Assembly (NCBI GenBank): GCA_037501455.1
Contig: CM074857.1
Location: 109,711,501-109,775,500 of the forward strand
Source of the DNA: Lantana camara
Lineage: Eukaryota > Streptophyta > Magnoliopsida > Lamiales > Verbenaceae
DNA length: 64,000 bases
Direction: 5' to 3'
The notes beneath the pieces are model-generated. The model was not told where the DNA came from. It searched no databases and saw nothing but the letters and a program-made list of their open reading frames with translations. Of the stretch, positions 53,703-64,000 are shown one piece after another. Made by a program: the position numbers and the translations under genes. The number at the start of each line of letters is the position of its first letter. Within the stretch, counting starts at the first letter, position 1.

Positions 53703-54296
53703 TGTGATACCCCTATCCCACATCGGGAAAGTATGAATGTTAAGTTCAGTATATAAGTTAAAGAGTCAAAGTATAACCAATGGATATCCCTTTTGGGCAG
53801 TTGTTTAGGCCCAATTTCAGGTTATACTCGGTGGGCTTGGAGACTTACGCTCGCGTCCAACGGGTCCGCGGACTCGGGGTGTGACAGATGGTATCAGAGC
53901 CGCTCGTCAGCCGCAGGAGCTAAGTGCTATACGGGGCAAAGTGCTACGCACATGGGAGCCACCTCTTGAGCCTGCGGGGCAAAGTGCTACATGTGTGGGA
54001 GCCACCTCTTGAGCCCGTAGGAGCCACCTCTAGAGTCCCAATGCAGACGAGTCGGTCATGGGCTATATGTCATGCTGCGATGAGGACGTCGCAATTCTGA
54101 AGGAGAGGTGATTGTGATAACCCTATCCCACATCGGGAAAGTATGAATGTTAAGTTCAGTATATAAGTTAAAGAGTCCAAGTATAACCAATGGATATCCC
54201 TTTTGGGCAGTGGTTTAGGCCCAATTTCAGGTTATACTCGGTGGGCTTGGAGACTTGCGCTCGCGTCCAACGGGCCCGCGGACCCGGGGCGTGACA
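53703..54296 (+). mobile_element. TRIM (miniature LTR retrotransposon) nested in the 5' LTR
   Basis: Two 184-bp LTRs (53703-53886 and 54113-54296) run from TGTGATA to GTGACA. The first is followed by a tRNA-Met primer site (TGGTATCAGAGCC at 53889), the second preceded by a purine tract (AAGGAGAGGTGAT). The internal region is only 226 bp and repeats 'gggagccacctcttgagcc'. Flanks read AGTAT and AGTTC; the empty site in the 3' LTR reads AGTTC. The LTRs differ at 7 positions. A TATA-like TATATAAG lies in each LTR. Confidence 0.92.
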
Positions 54297-54642
54297 AGTT
54301 CACATAGCATCAAGTCACGAGACAAAACACAAATCATTGACAGTTCTCAAGAACAAAAGGCATTCAAGCTCTCAAATCCTCGAGTCATTGCCACTTGCAA
54401 TCCCAAAGTGCTGTCCGTGCAACGAGTCAACACTTCTAGCCAAGTTCTACAAATTCAACCAAGTTTTACATTTGATTCGAGATCAAGCCTCAAGCCTCGA
54501 ATCCACTAGCAGAGAAGAATCAGAGGATTTTACAGAGATTGTAACACTTTTTACATTAAATCAATAAATTTCATGTTTCGCTATTTTCTTGTATTTTGCA
54601 TTCATTTATTACACATTCCAACGAAAATTTGTGTAAACAAAT

Positions 54643-54662
54643 TTTGGCACGCCCAGTGGGAC
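54643..54662 (+). promoter_or_regulatory. Primer-site-like sequence of the gag-only element
   Basis: TTTGGCACGCCCAGTGGGAC starts 3 bases after the LTR end, resembling the leader of many plant gypsy elements. The matching tRNA was not identified. Confidence 0.6.
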
Positions 54663-54725
54663 AATCTCTACCTCTCATCTCTTCATTCTACGAAAAATCT
54701 CAAATCCATCATCATAAACACTTCC

Positions 54726-56606
54726 ATGGCGCCTAAGAAGGATCAACTTGGATCGAGCAAGATGAACGTGGCTGAAATCGTTGCCAACACTGCTCAATTC
54801 TCTACCGGGGACAAGCACAATGGTTCAACCTCATCAGAATCGGACAACTCCCATCCTTCCACTCCAAAAAGAGTCAATTCCACCAGCTTTGTCAATTTGC
54901 CTGCAATGACTACCGGTGCAACGAACGTGGATGAAAAACTCGCTCAAATGGCTCAAGCAATTGCAGATCTGCAAAAGCTCATAGGAGAAAAGGATCTTCA
55001 AATTGCACAACTGACGAGCAGGGATGAGCACCCTGATGTCGGAGAATCTTACCATAATCTTGCTTCTCCTCCAAAACACACTCCGAATGAGAAGCTGGTT
55101 GATCAGACACTTCACAAGCCAGATTTTGCACAAAAGACCACGCGTTCAAAAAGTTCGATAGCAACCTTGTCCATGGAAGAGTTGCAGGCAACGATAGCAA
55201 ACACAATCAAGGCGCACTACGGCTGGTCATCCCAAAATCGAGTCGCATACTCAAAACCATACTCAAGAAGAATTGATGATTTGAAGATGCCAAATGGATA
55301 CCAGCCACCCAAGCTTCAACAGTTCGATGGGAAAGGTAATCCTAAACAGCACATCGCCCACTTCATTGAAACTTGCAACAACGCTGGAACAGGTGGGGAC
55401 CTTCTTGTCAAGCAGTTCGTACGATCGCTCAAAGACAATGCCTTTGACTGGTATGTTGATCTTGAACTCGAATCCATCAATAGTTGGGACGAAATGGAGG
55501 GAGAGTTCTTAAACCGCTTCTACAGCACTCGTCGCACCGTGAGCATGATCGAGCTTACAAACGCGAGGTAAGGTAAAGATGAACCGGTCGTCGACTACAT
55601 CAACCATTGGCGAACACTAAGTCTATGTTGCAGAGACAAATTGTCGGAAACGTCCGCAATAGAGATGTGCACGCAAGGGATGCATTGGGGACTTCAATAC
55701 ATTCTCCAAGGAATCAAACCTCGAATATTTGAGGATCTTGCTACTCGCGCCCACGATATGGAATTGAGTATCGCAAATCACCGACCTTTGTTTTCACTCG
55801 GGAAAGAAGAAAGAGAAAAAGAAGATCGTTGGAAGAATGAGAAGTTTTCCAGAGCCTCAACTGAAGAGTCCATGGCCATTTTCGTTGCTACAAAAGTGCC
55901 TCCAAATGTTGAGAAGAACGAGAACTTTGGAGTTCCACACAACTCAAATGGCGGTCATCGACCTACGCTGAGAGAAAGACAAGAAAAGGAATACCCTTTT
56001 GCTGACTCCAATGTCTCTCATATTTTCGATAAACTCGTTGAAAGAAGGTTGATCAAACTGCCCGAGTCAAAGCGCCCTGAAGAAAGCGGAAAGGTGGCTG
56101 ATCCCAAATATTGCAAGTATCACCGAATGATTGGTCATCCTATTGAGAAGTGCTTCGTGGTCAAAGAAAAGATAATGTCGCTTGCCCATGATGGAAAAAT
56201 AATCTTCGACGACGATGATAACAGTGATGAAGATGTTGCAGAGGTGAATCATGCTAGCCTTACCGCAACCAAGAACATCTTACACAATTCTCAAAGCAAG
56301 AAGGTGGTCTTTCCCCCATCTACACTCTCGGGGGCATCCACAACGTTTCAATTTGGAAGTCTAGACCCGAACTTTGCAAGGACCCTACTTATTGATTGAG
56401 GAATCGAGCCAATGACGAATCTTTCCAATAAGATGGTTGATCCTGATAGATGGATTCTTGTGACTCGTCGAAAAAGTCCAAAGCAGCGGGTTGATCAAGT
56501 TCTTCTACCACTTTCAAAGGGAAAGCCAAAGCAAACCAAGATCCGCCAAGAGGTTCGAAGAATTATCAATCAAGTCATAAGAAATCAAAAGGAACTTGCA
56601 AGTTAA
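54726..56606 (+). pseudogene. gag of the gag-only element, two in-frame stops
   Basis: A single frame from ATG 54726 (MAPKKDQLGSSKMNVAEI) with a TAA at 55569-55571 and a TGA at 56397-56399, ending at 56606. The N-terminal part has a coiled-coil-like stretch (DEKLAQMAQAIADLQKLIG). The Retrotrans_gag core is LQQFDGKGNPKQHIAHFIET, LVKQFVRSLKDNAFDWYV and MEGEFLNRFYSTRRTVS. A zinc-like [14 protein letters not shown] follows, then an acidic patch [12 protein letters not shown]. The tail carries RWILVTRRKSPKQ. Both stops interrupt otherwise conserved sequence. Particle formation in trans by an autonomous partner is the known idea for such elements; it is inference here. Confidence 0.87.
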
Positions 56607-59600
56607 ACCATGCAGCTCTTGGACAGTTCTTTCCACCTGCGTTTCCTGGAGAAGCCGACAACGTGTTCTGGAACAAAACCAACAAATCGATGGATAAAGC
56701 CAAGTTACGCATCACCATCCGAAAGTCAAATTTCCAAAAAGAACCATCCTAAATGAAGAAATTTGCTCCTTGACGCACGAGCCTAAACTGCACGTTACTC
56801 TTTATTCGCATGAGTATAAACTGTGACCGAAAAAAAAAAAACTTTGAACTATGTCATGACTTGACCCTCCTTTCAAGGTACGTAGGCAACTTGAATACTA
56901 AATTTTCAAGTCCAATCATATCTTCAAACAAATCCAAATTGTTTGTGAGTTTTAACAAGTGCGTGGAATTCCAACACTAGGGGCATGCATTGGAGTCATT
57001 TAAGATCAACATCAAAGCGAAGAATGACGAAAAAATGCAAAAAAAGAAAAGAGGCACAAAGAGTTCTGAAATAAAATTTTATTCCAAAAATTGGTGTTCT
57101 TTTACATCAAAGTGACAAAAGGAGTACAAAAACATGACAAAAGCTACTACATTTTGTCTAAACTCTTCATATGGTGTCTGCAACTCTTTCAACACCTAAG
57201 CTTCTTGTCAGAGTTTCCAGCAAATTCAAGATCTTTTGGATGTCACAACAAATTCTCATCATGTGAAGTGATGATTCGTTCCACTTCTATACCAGAGTCA
57301 AAGTATCTTGGACTTCTCTTGCTGTCGATCAGGGGGTCTCGATCTTCCGGCGACCCATCTCCTCAACTTGTTTTTCATCCTTCACCTGCAAGAATGAGAG
57401 AGAAACAAAAAAAAAGGAGGAAAAGATTTTGTTTGAAGAGCATACTGCAAAAGCAACATGGCGATTTGAGTCTTTCCACTTCGTCATATTCATCACGGAG
57501 TCATCTGAAAGCAATTGAAGTGTCAAAGAAGTTGATGGAATCCAGCATGGTCTGAAAATTGATGGCCACCGATAATGCTTTGGCATGTGATTTCGTGATG
57601 TGGAAGATTGATAGCTGACTGAAGCGACATTTTGCAACACAAAGTCATTTAGATATGGATAACGCACGTCGGGAAAATTTATTAATCCGGCAAGATGTAA
57701 AGTTGTTGACCACCGCTACCGCTTGTGATACAACTCCACAACGCAAAGAATTGATGGTCACCAACAATTTGCAACAGTTTAACTTGATGGAGGTTTGAAG
57801 GATTTCCCGCAACTCTTTCACTTTGTCGGGTGATAAAAAAAAGATGACTTGTAAAGCTTGAAAGGGCTTCATAGTTTTAAGTCGAGGGTCGAGAGCAAAT
57901 CTATCAGGATCTCATTGATGCTGGGAGGGAAAGCGCGGCGATAATGATGTTCTGATCGGGGGCCAGAGTCTAACACTTGGCTGCAACTGCGAGAATCTGA
58001 ATGATGTTGGATGACGATCGTGCACAAGTTGTGGATGGTTGTTTTGTCTCGTGGCGAAAACTTCAAGCAAGGATCAATAAGGATGAGTCAATGGTTCTAG
58101 AGCAAAGTTCCATGAGCATTTCTGTGATGTCGAGGGAAGATGGCGTCAAGACAAGAGTCATTGTCGGAGCTTTATGGTGGCTCGGTGGAGGTAAAAGTCA
58201 GATCTAATTATCTGTAGCAGTTGAAACCTCAACGATGCGGGTGTGCAGGATGAATGCAGCTACCGGTATAGATGTCAAATCGTCTTGTTCGTGGATCTAC
58301 AACAGAAATTTGTGGATTCAACATGGTTGCAGGCGATGATGTCAGGTTGCTCCATTGTTCATGGATCTGCGCCCCCAGTGAAGATGTTGGATTACGAGAA
58401 CAAAGTAACTTTCCGCATATTGGTGGCATGAAGCGGATATTCTCTGATGATGTATGCCGGGAAAACGTGCAACAAGAGTCTGGATTGGCATTGAGTCGGG
58501 AATCTGGAAATTTGAACTAGGTTTGATCGTTGGAGTATAAAGTTTCCACGATGACAAGATGCGGTCGACTGTTGTCCACTTCCGAATTCTCTGAAAATGT
58601 GGTCGAAGAAATTACAACCATCAACTCTGATTGTCCTCCAAATGCAAATTGTTAGCTAATGATGAATTTGCAGGAGTTGAAATTCAAAATGTAGATCATG
58701 GTGGAGCGTGGACTTCAAGAACTGGAAGTGGCACCATGGATTGGCGGTTTCTAAAATTGGCTCAATGATCCATTCTATGAGATGCATGAACGTATCTGGA
58801 ATGTTGTGAGGTGAATATGGCAATGGGAAGAAGCAGATCTTGAAGAAAGTTCCAAAAATGAATTCTCCAATGTGATGGAAATGCTTAGGTCCGAATGGAA
58901 GGCCAAGTACCACCTGCAAAGAAAAATTGAAAAAAAAAAATGATAATAATTGAATAAATAAAAAATGCATGGCACCCACATCCAGCAGCAGTGGCACCAC
59001 GAGCAGAGCTCTTCCCTCTGTAAACCAAGAATGAAGGGATTGGCGTGAACCGGAGCACGGCCACGTCACACCTTTACCGCTGCAGAAATTGTAGTAAAGC
59101 TTCTGAAAGCTAACGACTTCGACTTGTGCTCGAATCACCTGTGGGAACTAAAATTTTGATCACCGGCGGAATTCTTAATTTCCTGGACAAAGCACGCAGC
59201 CACCTCCGCCTGTTCGAGAATTGCAAGGCGAATTGTTGAAGAGCCGCCGTTGGAGAAGTCGTTGCCTGATGTCGCACCTTTCTCTTCAAATGGCCTCCGT
59301 CTGTCCAAGAATTGCAGAGTGTAGAGGGCGAAGCCATTCTTATATATATGTGAAGTTGCAACTAATCCGGAGGACTTTCTGTTGAAAGAAAAGACAATTA
59401 AATCATGCAAATCCGGCAACAATATTCACGCGGCTGCACATTAACAAATTGCTGAAATCATGCAATTACTGGGAGCAAATCAATCAATTGAGTGCTTTGG
59501 TGGAGTCTGCATAAATTAAAAAAGGGAAAATATGTTGGTGAATGGTTGCTGCATCAGCGGCTGGTGATGTTGCACAAGGGAAATGCCCACATGACGATTA

Positions 59601-59840
59601 CATCAAATTGGTAAGTAATCGTTTCCAATTGGGCTCACTTGAAGCCCAATCAAAAAATAAATAAAAATGAAACGGTTGGTTACTTGTGTCTCGGGCCAAT
59701 TCAAGTTTATTTGAGCAAATGGAAATTGGGGATGCTCTAAGTGGGCCCGTCCCCATTAAAAAGAAGACAAATTCAAGTACATCAAGCCAGATCTCGTAAA
59801 AGTTCGACTCGCTCTCCTTGGACCTTGAAGTGGGGGCATC
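56607..59840 (+). other. Non-coding interior of the gag-only element
   Basis: No RT, RNase H, integrase or protease motif was found in any frame among the open frames. The sequence is complex rather than simple-repeat. A purine tract (GAAGTGGGGGCATC) precedes the 3' LTR at 59841. Confidence 0.75.
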
Positions 59841-60474
59841 TGTTGACACCGAAAATTCGGAGATAAATTAATTAATTAGTGGCCCAACTAAATCGGCTAT
59901 TAATTATTAATTTTGGTCATGAGTCCATAATAAATTTGGGCTTAAATATTTAATTCGGGATAAAGACTATAAACTTGTATTTTTATCCTTGAATTAATTG
60001 AATGGATTATAAAATGATCCATTAAAATAAAATAAAGCCCACTTTTTATTATGTGGTCTTTAAATTCAAGTCCAAACCCATGAAGCCCAAGAGAAGAACC
60101 GAAGACCTATAAATATAAGCTCAAGGCTACAAGTTCACATAACATCAAGTCACGAGACAAAACACAAATCATTGACAGTTCTCAAGAACAAAAGGCATTC
60201 AAGCTCTCAAATCCTCGAGCCATTGCCACTTGCAATCCCAAAGTGTTGTCCGTGCAACGAGTCAACACTTCTAGCCAAGTTCTACAAATTCAACCAAGTT
60301 TTACATTTGATTCGAGATCAAGCCTCAAGCCTCGAATCCACTAGCAGAGAAGAATCGGAGGATTTTACAGAGATTGTAACACTTTTTACATTAAATCAAT
60401 AAATTTCATGCTTCGCTATTTTCTTGTATTTTGCATTCATTTATTGCACATTCCAACGAAAATTTGTGTAAACA
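59841..60474 (+). repeat. 3' LTR of the gag-only element
   Basis: 634 bp, TGTTGACACC...GTGTAAACA, with a TATA-like CTATAAATATAAG near 60107. It matches the 5' LTR outside the TRIM. Confidence 0.95.
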
Positions 60475-61394
60475 ATCACATAAGTCATGATTAGAAATCA
60501 CTCCAAGCCGATGAGTCCTACAGACAGTGGGAGTGTCAACCTGACTCGCTCGAGGCTTGCTCGTATGATCACGCCCTTAAGAAGGACCACCTTTTTTCAT
60601 GGGGTGCAAAGTGTATAGTTGATACGTGCGTGATACATGGGGGTACTTACTTATTCTAAGTAGGTATACTGAGGTGTCTTGTGTGAGAAGATTCCTAAAT
60701 GGGAAAGGAAGTTTCTATATCTGGAAATAGAAACTTCCAGATTAGAAAATATCTCACGAGTCATTGATGTGATTAAGTGATCCTTAGACTTAAGGTTCCA
60801 TTGATACTTTATGAGCTAACTCTGTAGTCTTAGGTGTAAGCTTTAAAGGGTGTCGCCTTAGACAACTGATTCAAGGCTTATGCTGGGGCTGCACAAGTGG
60901 CACATGAAAGTATATGAGAATCGATAAAGGAACTACGCTTGCATTAGCAAAATGATGATCACTTATTGTGTAAGTCATTCATATGTCATCTAGAAGTCCT
61001 TGGCCAAGGCAGTGGATCAATCATCAAGAAAAGAGTTTCTTGGATTGAGATCAAATGGATATGAAATGCACTTAACATTAAGATCAAGATTATTAGGGTT
61101 CTAATTATTCCCTTGCCCTAGATCTTGATTGAGAGATGGGACGTAGGAGGATTGTATCTCACATGAATCAATGACTTAAAGGTTCTGTCGAATCGAGACA
61201 TTCTTATTCAGCTAGGGGTCAAACACCTGTTGTTAGACTATGGTCGTTTGATCTGTAGACTGATTAATTAATTAGGGAATTAATTAATTAGGGTCACTGC
61301 TAATTGAATTAAGAACCTAGAGGGTCACACACAACAACCCGGTCACATGGGTTAAGGTTTGAATCGATTAAACGAGTTGATCGAACCATTAAGA

Positions 61395-61820
61395 GAATGG
61401 TGGGGCCCACATGTGTAAAGCACACGTGTGGGAGGCGTGTATGACACGTGTCCTTGGGGACACGTGTAGACACTTGGTTTTATGTGTATATATTAAATAA
61501 TTAATGTGTTAATTATTTAATGGACTTTGATTTAATTTTGAATTAATATTAAAGTCCTAATTTGGAGAATTAAAGTCTAATAAATAATTAATTATTAGTC
61601 TTCAAGTTATTTATTATTTAGTAAATAAAGTAAAATAAAATATCTAAGAGAGGTAGATATTATTCTTGTTTAAGAAGTTGGTCAAAAATGAGACTTTTGG
61701 TCAAAGTAATAGTCTTACTCTCCAAGCAAAGAAATCCCTTTCCAAAAGAGTTTGGAATCCTTGTCCAACAAGGAATGGGGTTCGAACCCTAAGCCTATTT
61801 ATATGAGGGGTTCGAACCCC
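61395..61820. repeat. Palindrome-rich part of the family-X LTR
   Basis: A cluster near 61418-61465 holds CACACGTGTG, GACACGTGTC and an inverted pair ACACGTGTCC/GGACACGTGT around TTGG. A second cluster holds TTCCAAA/TTTGGAA near 61740, GGGTTCGAACCC at 61778-61789 and GGGGTTCGAACCCC at 61807-61820. Related sites occur in the inverted copy near 39985 and 40260. Confidence 0.85.
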
Positions 61821-62170
61821 ATGGGAGATTGATACGAAATTCTCCTTTCTCCATAATTATACACTAACCCCTTAGAGCCTAAACACCGAATATAGAACTA
61901 GCATCCTCCCTATTCGGATCGTGGTCAAGGTTGGTGGACTAATTCTCTAGAGGGCTACTATTGTGAAGTCTTGAAAGATTCGAAGGAGCTTTTGGGGATC
62001 AAGCCCCGTGAAGAGCGTTCTTGGGCGGCTAGAACGTGTCAAGAAAGTTGCTATCTAAGTGAGTTTCTTGATCTCTACGAATTTGGGAATAGGAATTGCA
62101 AGATTCGATTCTAACTTATTGGGAAAAAAAATTTAAATTCCCGCTGCGTTTCTATCTCGTTTTCCCAACA

Positions 62171-62400
62171 TATTCCTACTAAATTAAGGCTCGTAGGTGG
62201 TGGCTGCAACAACCTCACGGCTTGTAAATAGACCCCTGACTTCCAGCCGTCCTCTGATAAGGTCACCTCAGTAATTACTTGGGTTTGAGTGTCTAAGCTA
62301 TCTGTTTCCTTCTACCCCAAAGACATTCTAGAGCCGGTTGCTGAGAGTCTTGGTATTCCCATTAAGATTAACCGGAATATGTATCATACAGCGGTTGGAA
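62171..62400. other. Unassigned DNA after the family-X solo LTR
   Basis: Continuation of the sequence interrupted at 53175. No domain recognised. Confidence 0.5.
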
Positions 62401-64000
62401 TATAGCACCCGCGACGATAGGCACCACATCCCCCGCACTATAAGTCTAGTCCACATATGAAATGGGTAGTCCATATATGAACCGGACTCATAGCGAACGG
62501 GTGACAAATAAAACGACTCCCTAGCTAGGTGGAATCTAACCCTGTACCAATTAAATCTCAATGCCAACACATGGTGCGGAAGCAATAACTAAGCATGAAT
62601 ATCAAAATGGCCATAAGCCCAACAATTCCATAACATAATTAATTCCATCATGCATCCTAACAACGGGTTCAACTAACATGCAACCTGTCCCGAATCAAGA
62701 ATCAATAATCAATAATTGGCACACAGGCCCCAATATACATCCTTGCATTGATTGTCTTACTCTTGCACAATTCTCCATCCTTACTCCGACCGTGTACAAT
62801 CCTTGGCAATATTTATAAAACGTGATCATGCAACCAATGATAAATTCAGGCAGTCATTCATTAAGTTCATTAATAAACAGGAGCAATACAGTCCAACCTC
62901 CTTTCTCAGGGTGATGGTCAGGCCTGCAGACCCGAACCATCCAATTCTTTCCCCCCGCCAGGGGTAGCCCAGTCGCGGGAGACAATCAATGCAGTATGAG
63001 ACGGGGGATTCATGACTCCTACCCGCTCCTTCGATGGTATGGGAACCACCGGCTCAGGAATACTCTACCTCCCCGTCTCCTAGGTCGCGCAGAGGTATTC
63101 CCGATGGGTACTACGTGCAAGGGTTCTTTCCGTCGACCCGATGCCGATCCGGTCGCCAATCCCATATTTCCCCGGGCCCAATAACATGAACATGATCAAT
63201 GTGCATAATTTCGCCAAAACATTCAAGTCATGAGTAGTCATAATTCATTTCATAATTTATGAGGAAATATTTACTCAATAAAGATTTACTCGATGACTTT
63301 ACTTTGAAATCTATATATATATATAGATACTTTAGGTTTTCGGCCAAAACTTTTCACATAAAGGTTGTAGGGTTGATACTTATCTAGAACAAAAATACCC
63401 TCACCTGGAATAACCTGAGACAAGAAACATGATTGATACGGGTGCCTATTCAATCCGGAAGTCCCCGCCCTGGAGATGAACTGTACAAGAGAAAGTAACA
63501 ATGTGTACTCGTGAGAGGAGACTCAATATGATACCAAATAGAACGCACGACAATGATTATGAGATGGCGTAACGTGTCATGAGATGATTCAATATGGAAT
63601 AAAGCATAAGTATGTCATGGAAAGGTGTGATCATGTTCATATGCTCAATTACTCACAAGGATTCAATTCATATATCAAGCACGAATTCAAACGATCAAAC
63701 TTAAGCAAGTAAGAACTAAAGAGTGTCAAATAAGAGCATAATTATCAATTAATAAATCATATAGTTCATATAAGTCACATACAGGAGCCAAGGAAGTGAA
63801 AGGAATGCAATAAGAGGGGTTTTCGTGAAGTTTGGCAAAAGTAGATAATTTTTGGAAATGTACAAGCTGTGGGAAAAATAGGAATATCTTGAGTTTGAGA
63901 AGTGGGAATTGGGTTTTGTTTGTTGGATATGAAAGTAGACACGTAGATATTTAAAATGATATGTGGCTCGAATCGTGGTTCAAAGCGAGGAGGAAATGGC
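62401..64000 (-). repeat. Gypsy LTR, inverted, running off the window
   Basis: The reverse strand ends 'gtgcgggggatgtggtgcc...gggtgctata' at 62401, the terminus seen at 32126 and 44935. The stretch 63000-63040 is the complement of 42545-42600, and 63850-64000 is the complement of about 38280-38400. No coding sequence was recognised. Confidence 0.7.

Larger units (their letters stand above)
53407..60474 (+). mobile_element. Gag-only LTR retrotransposon (TR-GAG-like), non-autonomous
   Basis: The LTRs start TGTTGACACCG and end GTGTAAACA; perfect target duplication ATCAC at 53402-53406 and 60475-60479. The 3' LTR is 634 bp (59841-60474). The 5' LTR is 53407-54639, enlarged by a 594-bp TRIM plus its 5-bp duplication, which accounts exactly for the 599-bp difference. 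Inside are a primer-site-like sequence, one gag gene, and about 3.2 kb without any pol domain I can recognise. I count about 12 differences between LTRs (1.9%). Confidence 0.93.
53176..62170 (+). mobile_element. Family-X solo LTR (about 1.92 kb) split by a gag-only element
   Basis: The 5' part is 53176-53406 (TGTTAGGAATAGTGCCC...) and the 3' part 60480-62170 (...TTTTCCCAACA). The whole is flanked by TATTC at 53171-53175 and 62171-62175, a perfect target duplication. Removing the insert and its ATCAC duplication gives an LTR of about 1,922 bp. No coding sequence, primer site or polypurine tract is present within the LTR. Confidence 0.93.

Noticed and set aside
57091..59400. Open frames in the interior of the gag-only element as a pol or captured gene
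   Set aside because: No RT, RNase H, integrase or host-domain motif could be read; all are short and overlapping.
60510..60545. Hammerhead-ribozyme-like core (CCGATGAGTCC) in family-X LTRs, also near 39474 and 39553
   Set aside because: The invariant CUGA is CCGA or TCGA, and I see no correctly placed GAAA with pairing stems.
61778..61820. GGTTCGAACC as a tRNA or Pol III B box
   Set aside because: No A box, acceptor stem or cloverleaf nearby; it reads better as a plain palindrome.

Overview
This window is repeat-dominated nuclear DNA from a flowering plant, probably a eudicot. The reasons are Athila-, Tat- and Tekay/Del-type Ty3-gypsy elements, Ty1-copia with a tRNA-Met primer site, a TRIM, and one intact plant-specific GRAS gene. 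I could not fix the species from the sequence alone. More than 80% of the 64 kb is retrotransposon-derived.

Layout. 1-4548: a reverse-strand Ty1-copia element, cut in its reverse transcriptase by a long LTR here called family X (TGTTAGG...CCAACA). 5114-30559: a reverse-strand Tat-lineage gypsy element bounded by 835/832-bp LTRs. It carries a 12.6-kb Athila-type element (14478-27121, target duplication CTTTG) between its protease and reverse transcriptase. The Tat element also holds a forward-strand (antisense) gene with its own TATA box and introns between pol and the 3' LTR (6288-9494). 30808-44935: an eroded forward gypsy element (gag 33814-34863, decayed pol to 36700) followed by a graveyard of related gypsy LTR pieces in both orientations, with family-X LTRs and a clean solo LTR (43717-44346, TATAT). 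44936-46659: a family-X LTR. 47904-49865: the only intact host gene, a LISCL-type GRAS regulator. 51725-52165: a broken NHL/LEA-2 gene on the reverse strand. 53176-62170: a family-X solo LTR (TATTC) split by a gag-only retrotransposon (53407-60474, ATCAC), whose 5' LTR is itself split by a 594-bp TRIM (53703-54296). 62401-64000: another reverse gypsy LTR running off the window.

Insertion order follows from nesting and LTR divergence counted by eye. The Tat LTRs differ by roughly 4-5%, the nested Athila LTRs by about 1.2%, and the gag-only element's LTRs by about 2%.

The signal that named feature types explain least is in the LTRs. Three different LTR families carry arrays of short dyad-symmetric sites built on ACG-NN-CGT or close variants. 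Their outer arms differ from copy to copy yet stay complementary within each copy (TGACACG/CGTGTCA type, GGTAACG/CGTTACC type and ACTAACG/CGTTAGT type). The Tat element is separately enriched for the heptamer ACGAGCG/CGCTCGT throughout its LTRs, coding regions and antisense gene.
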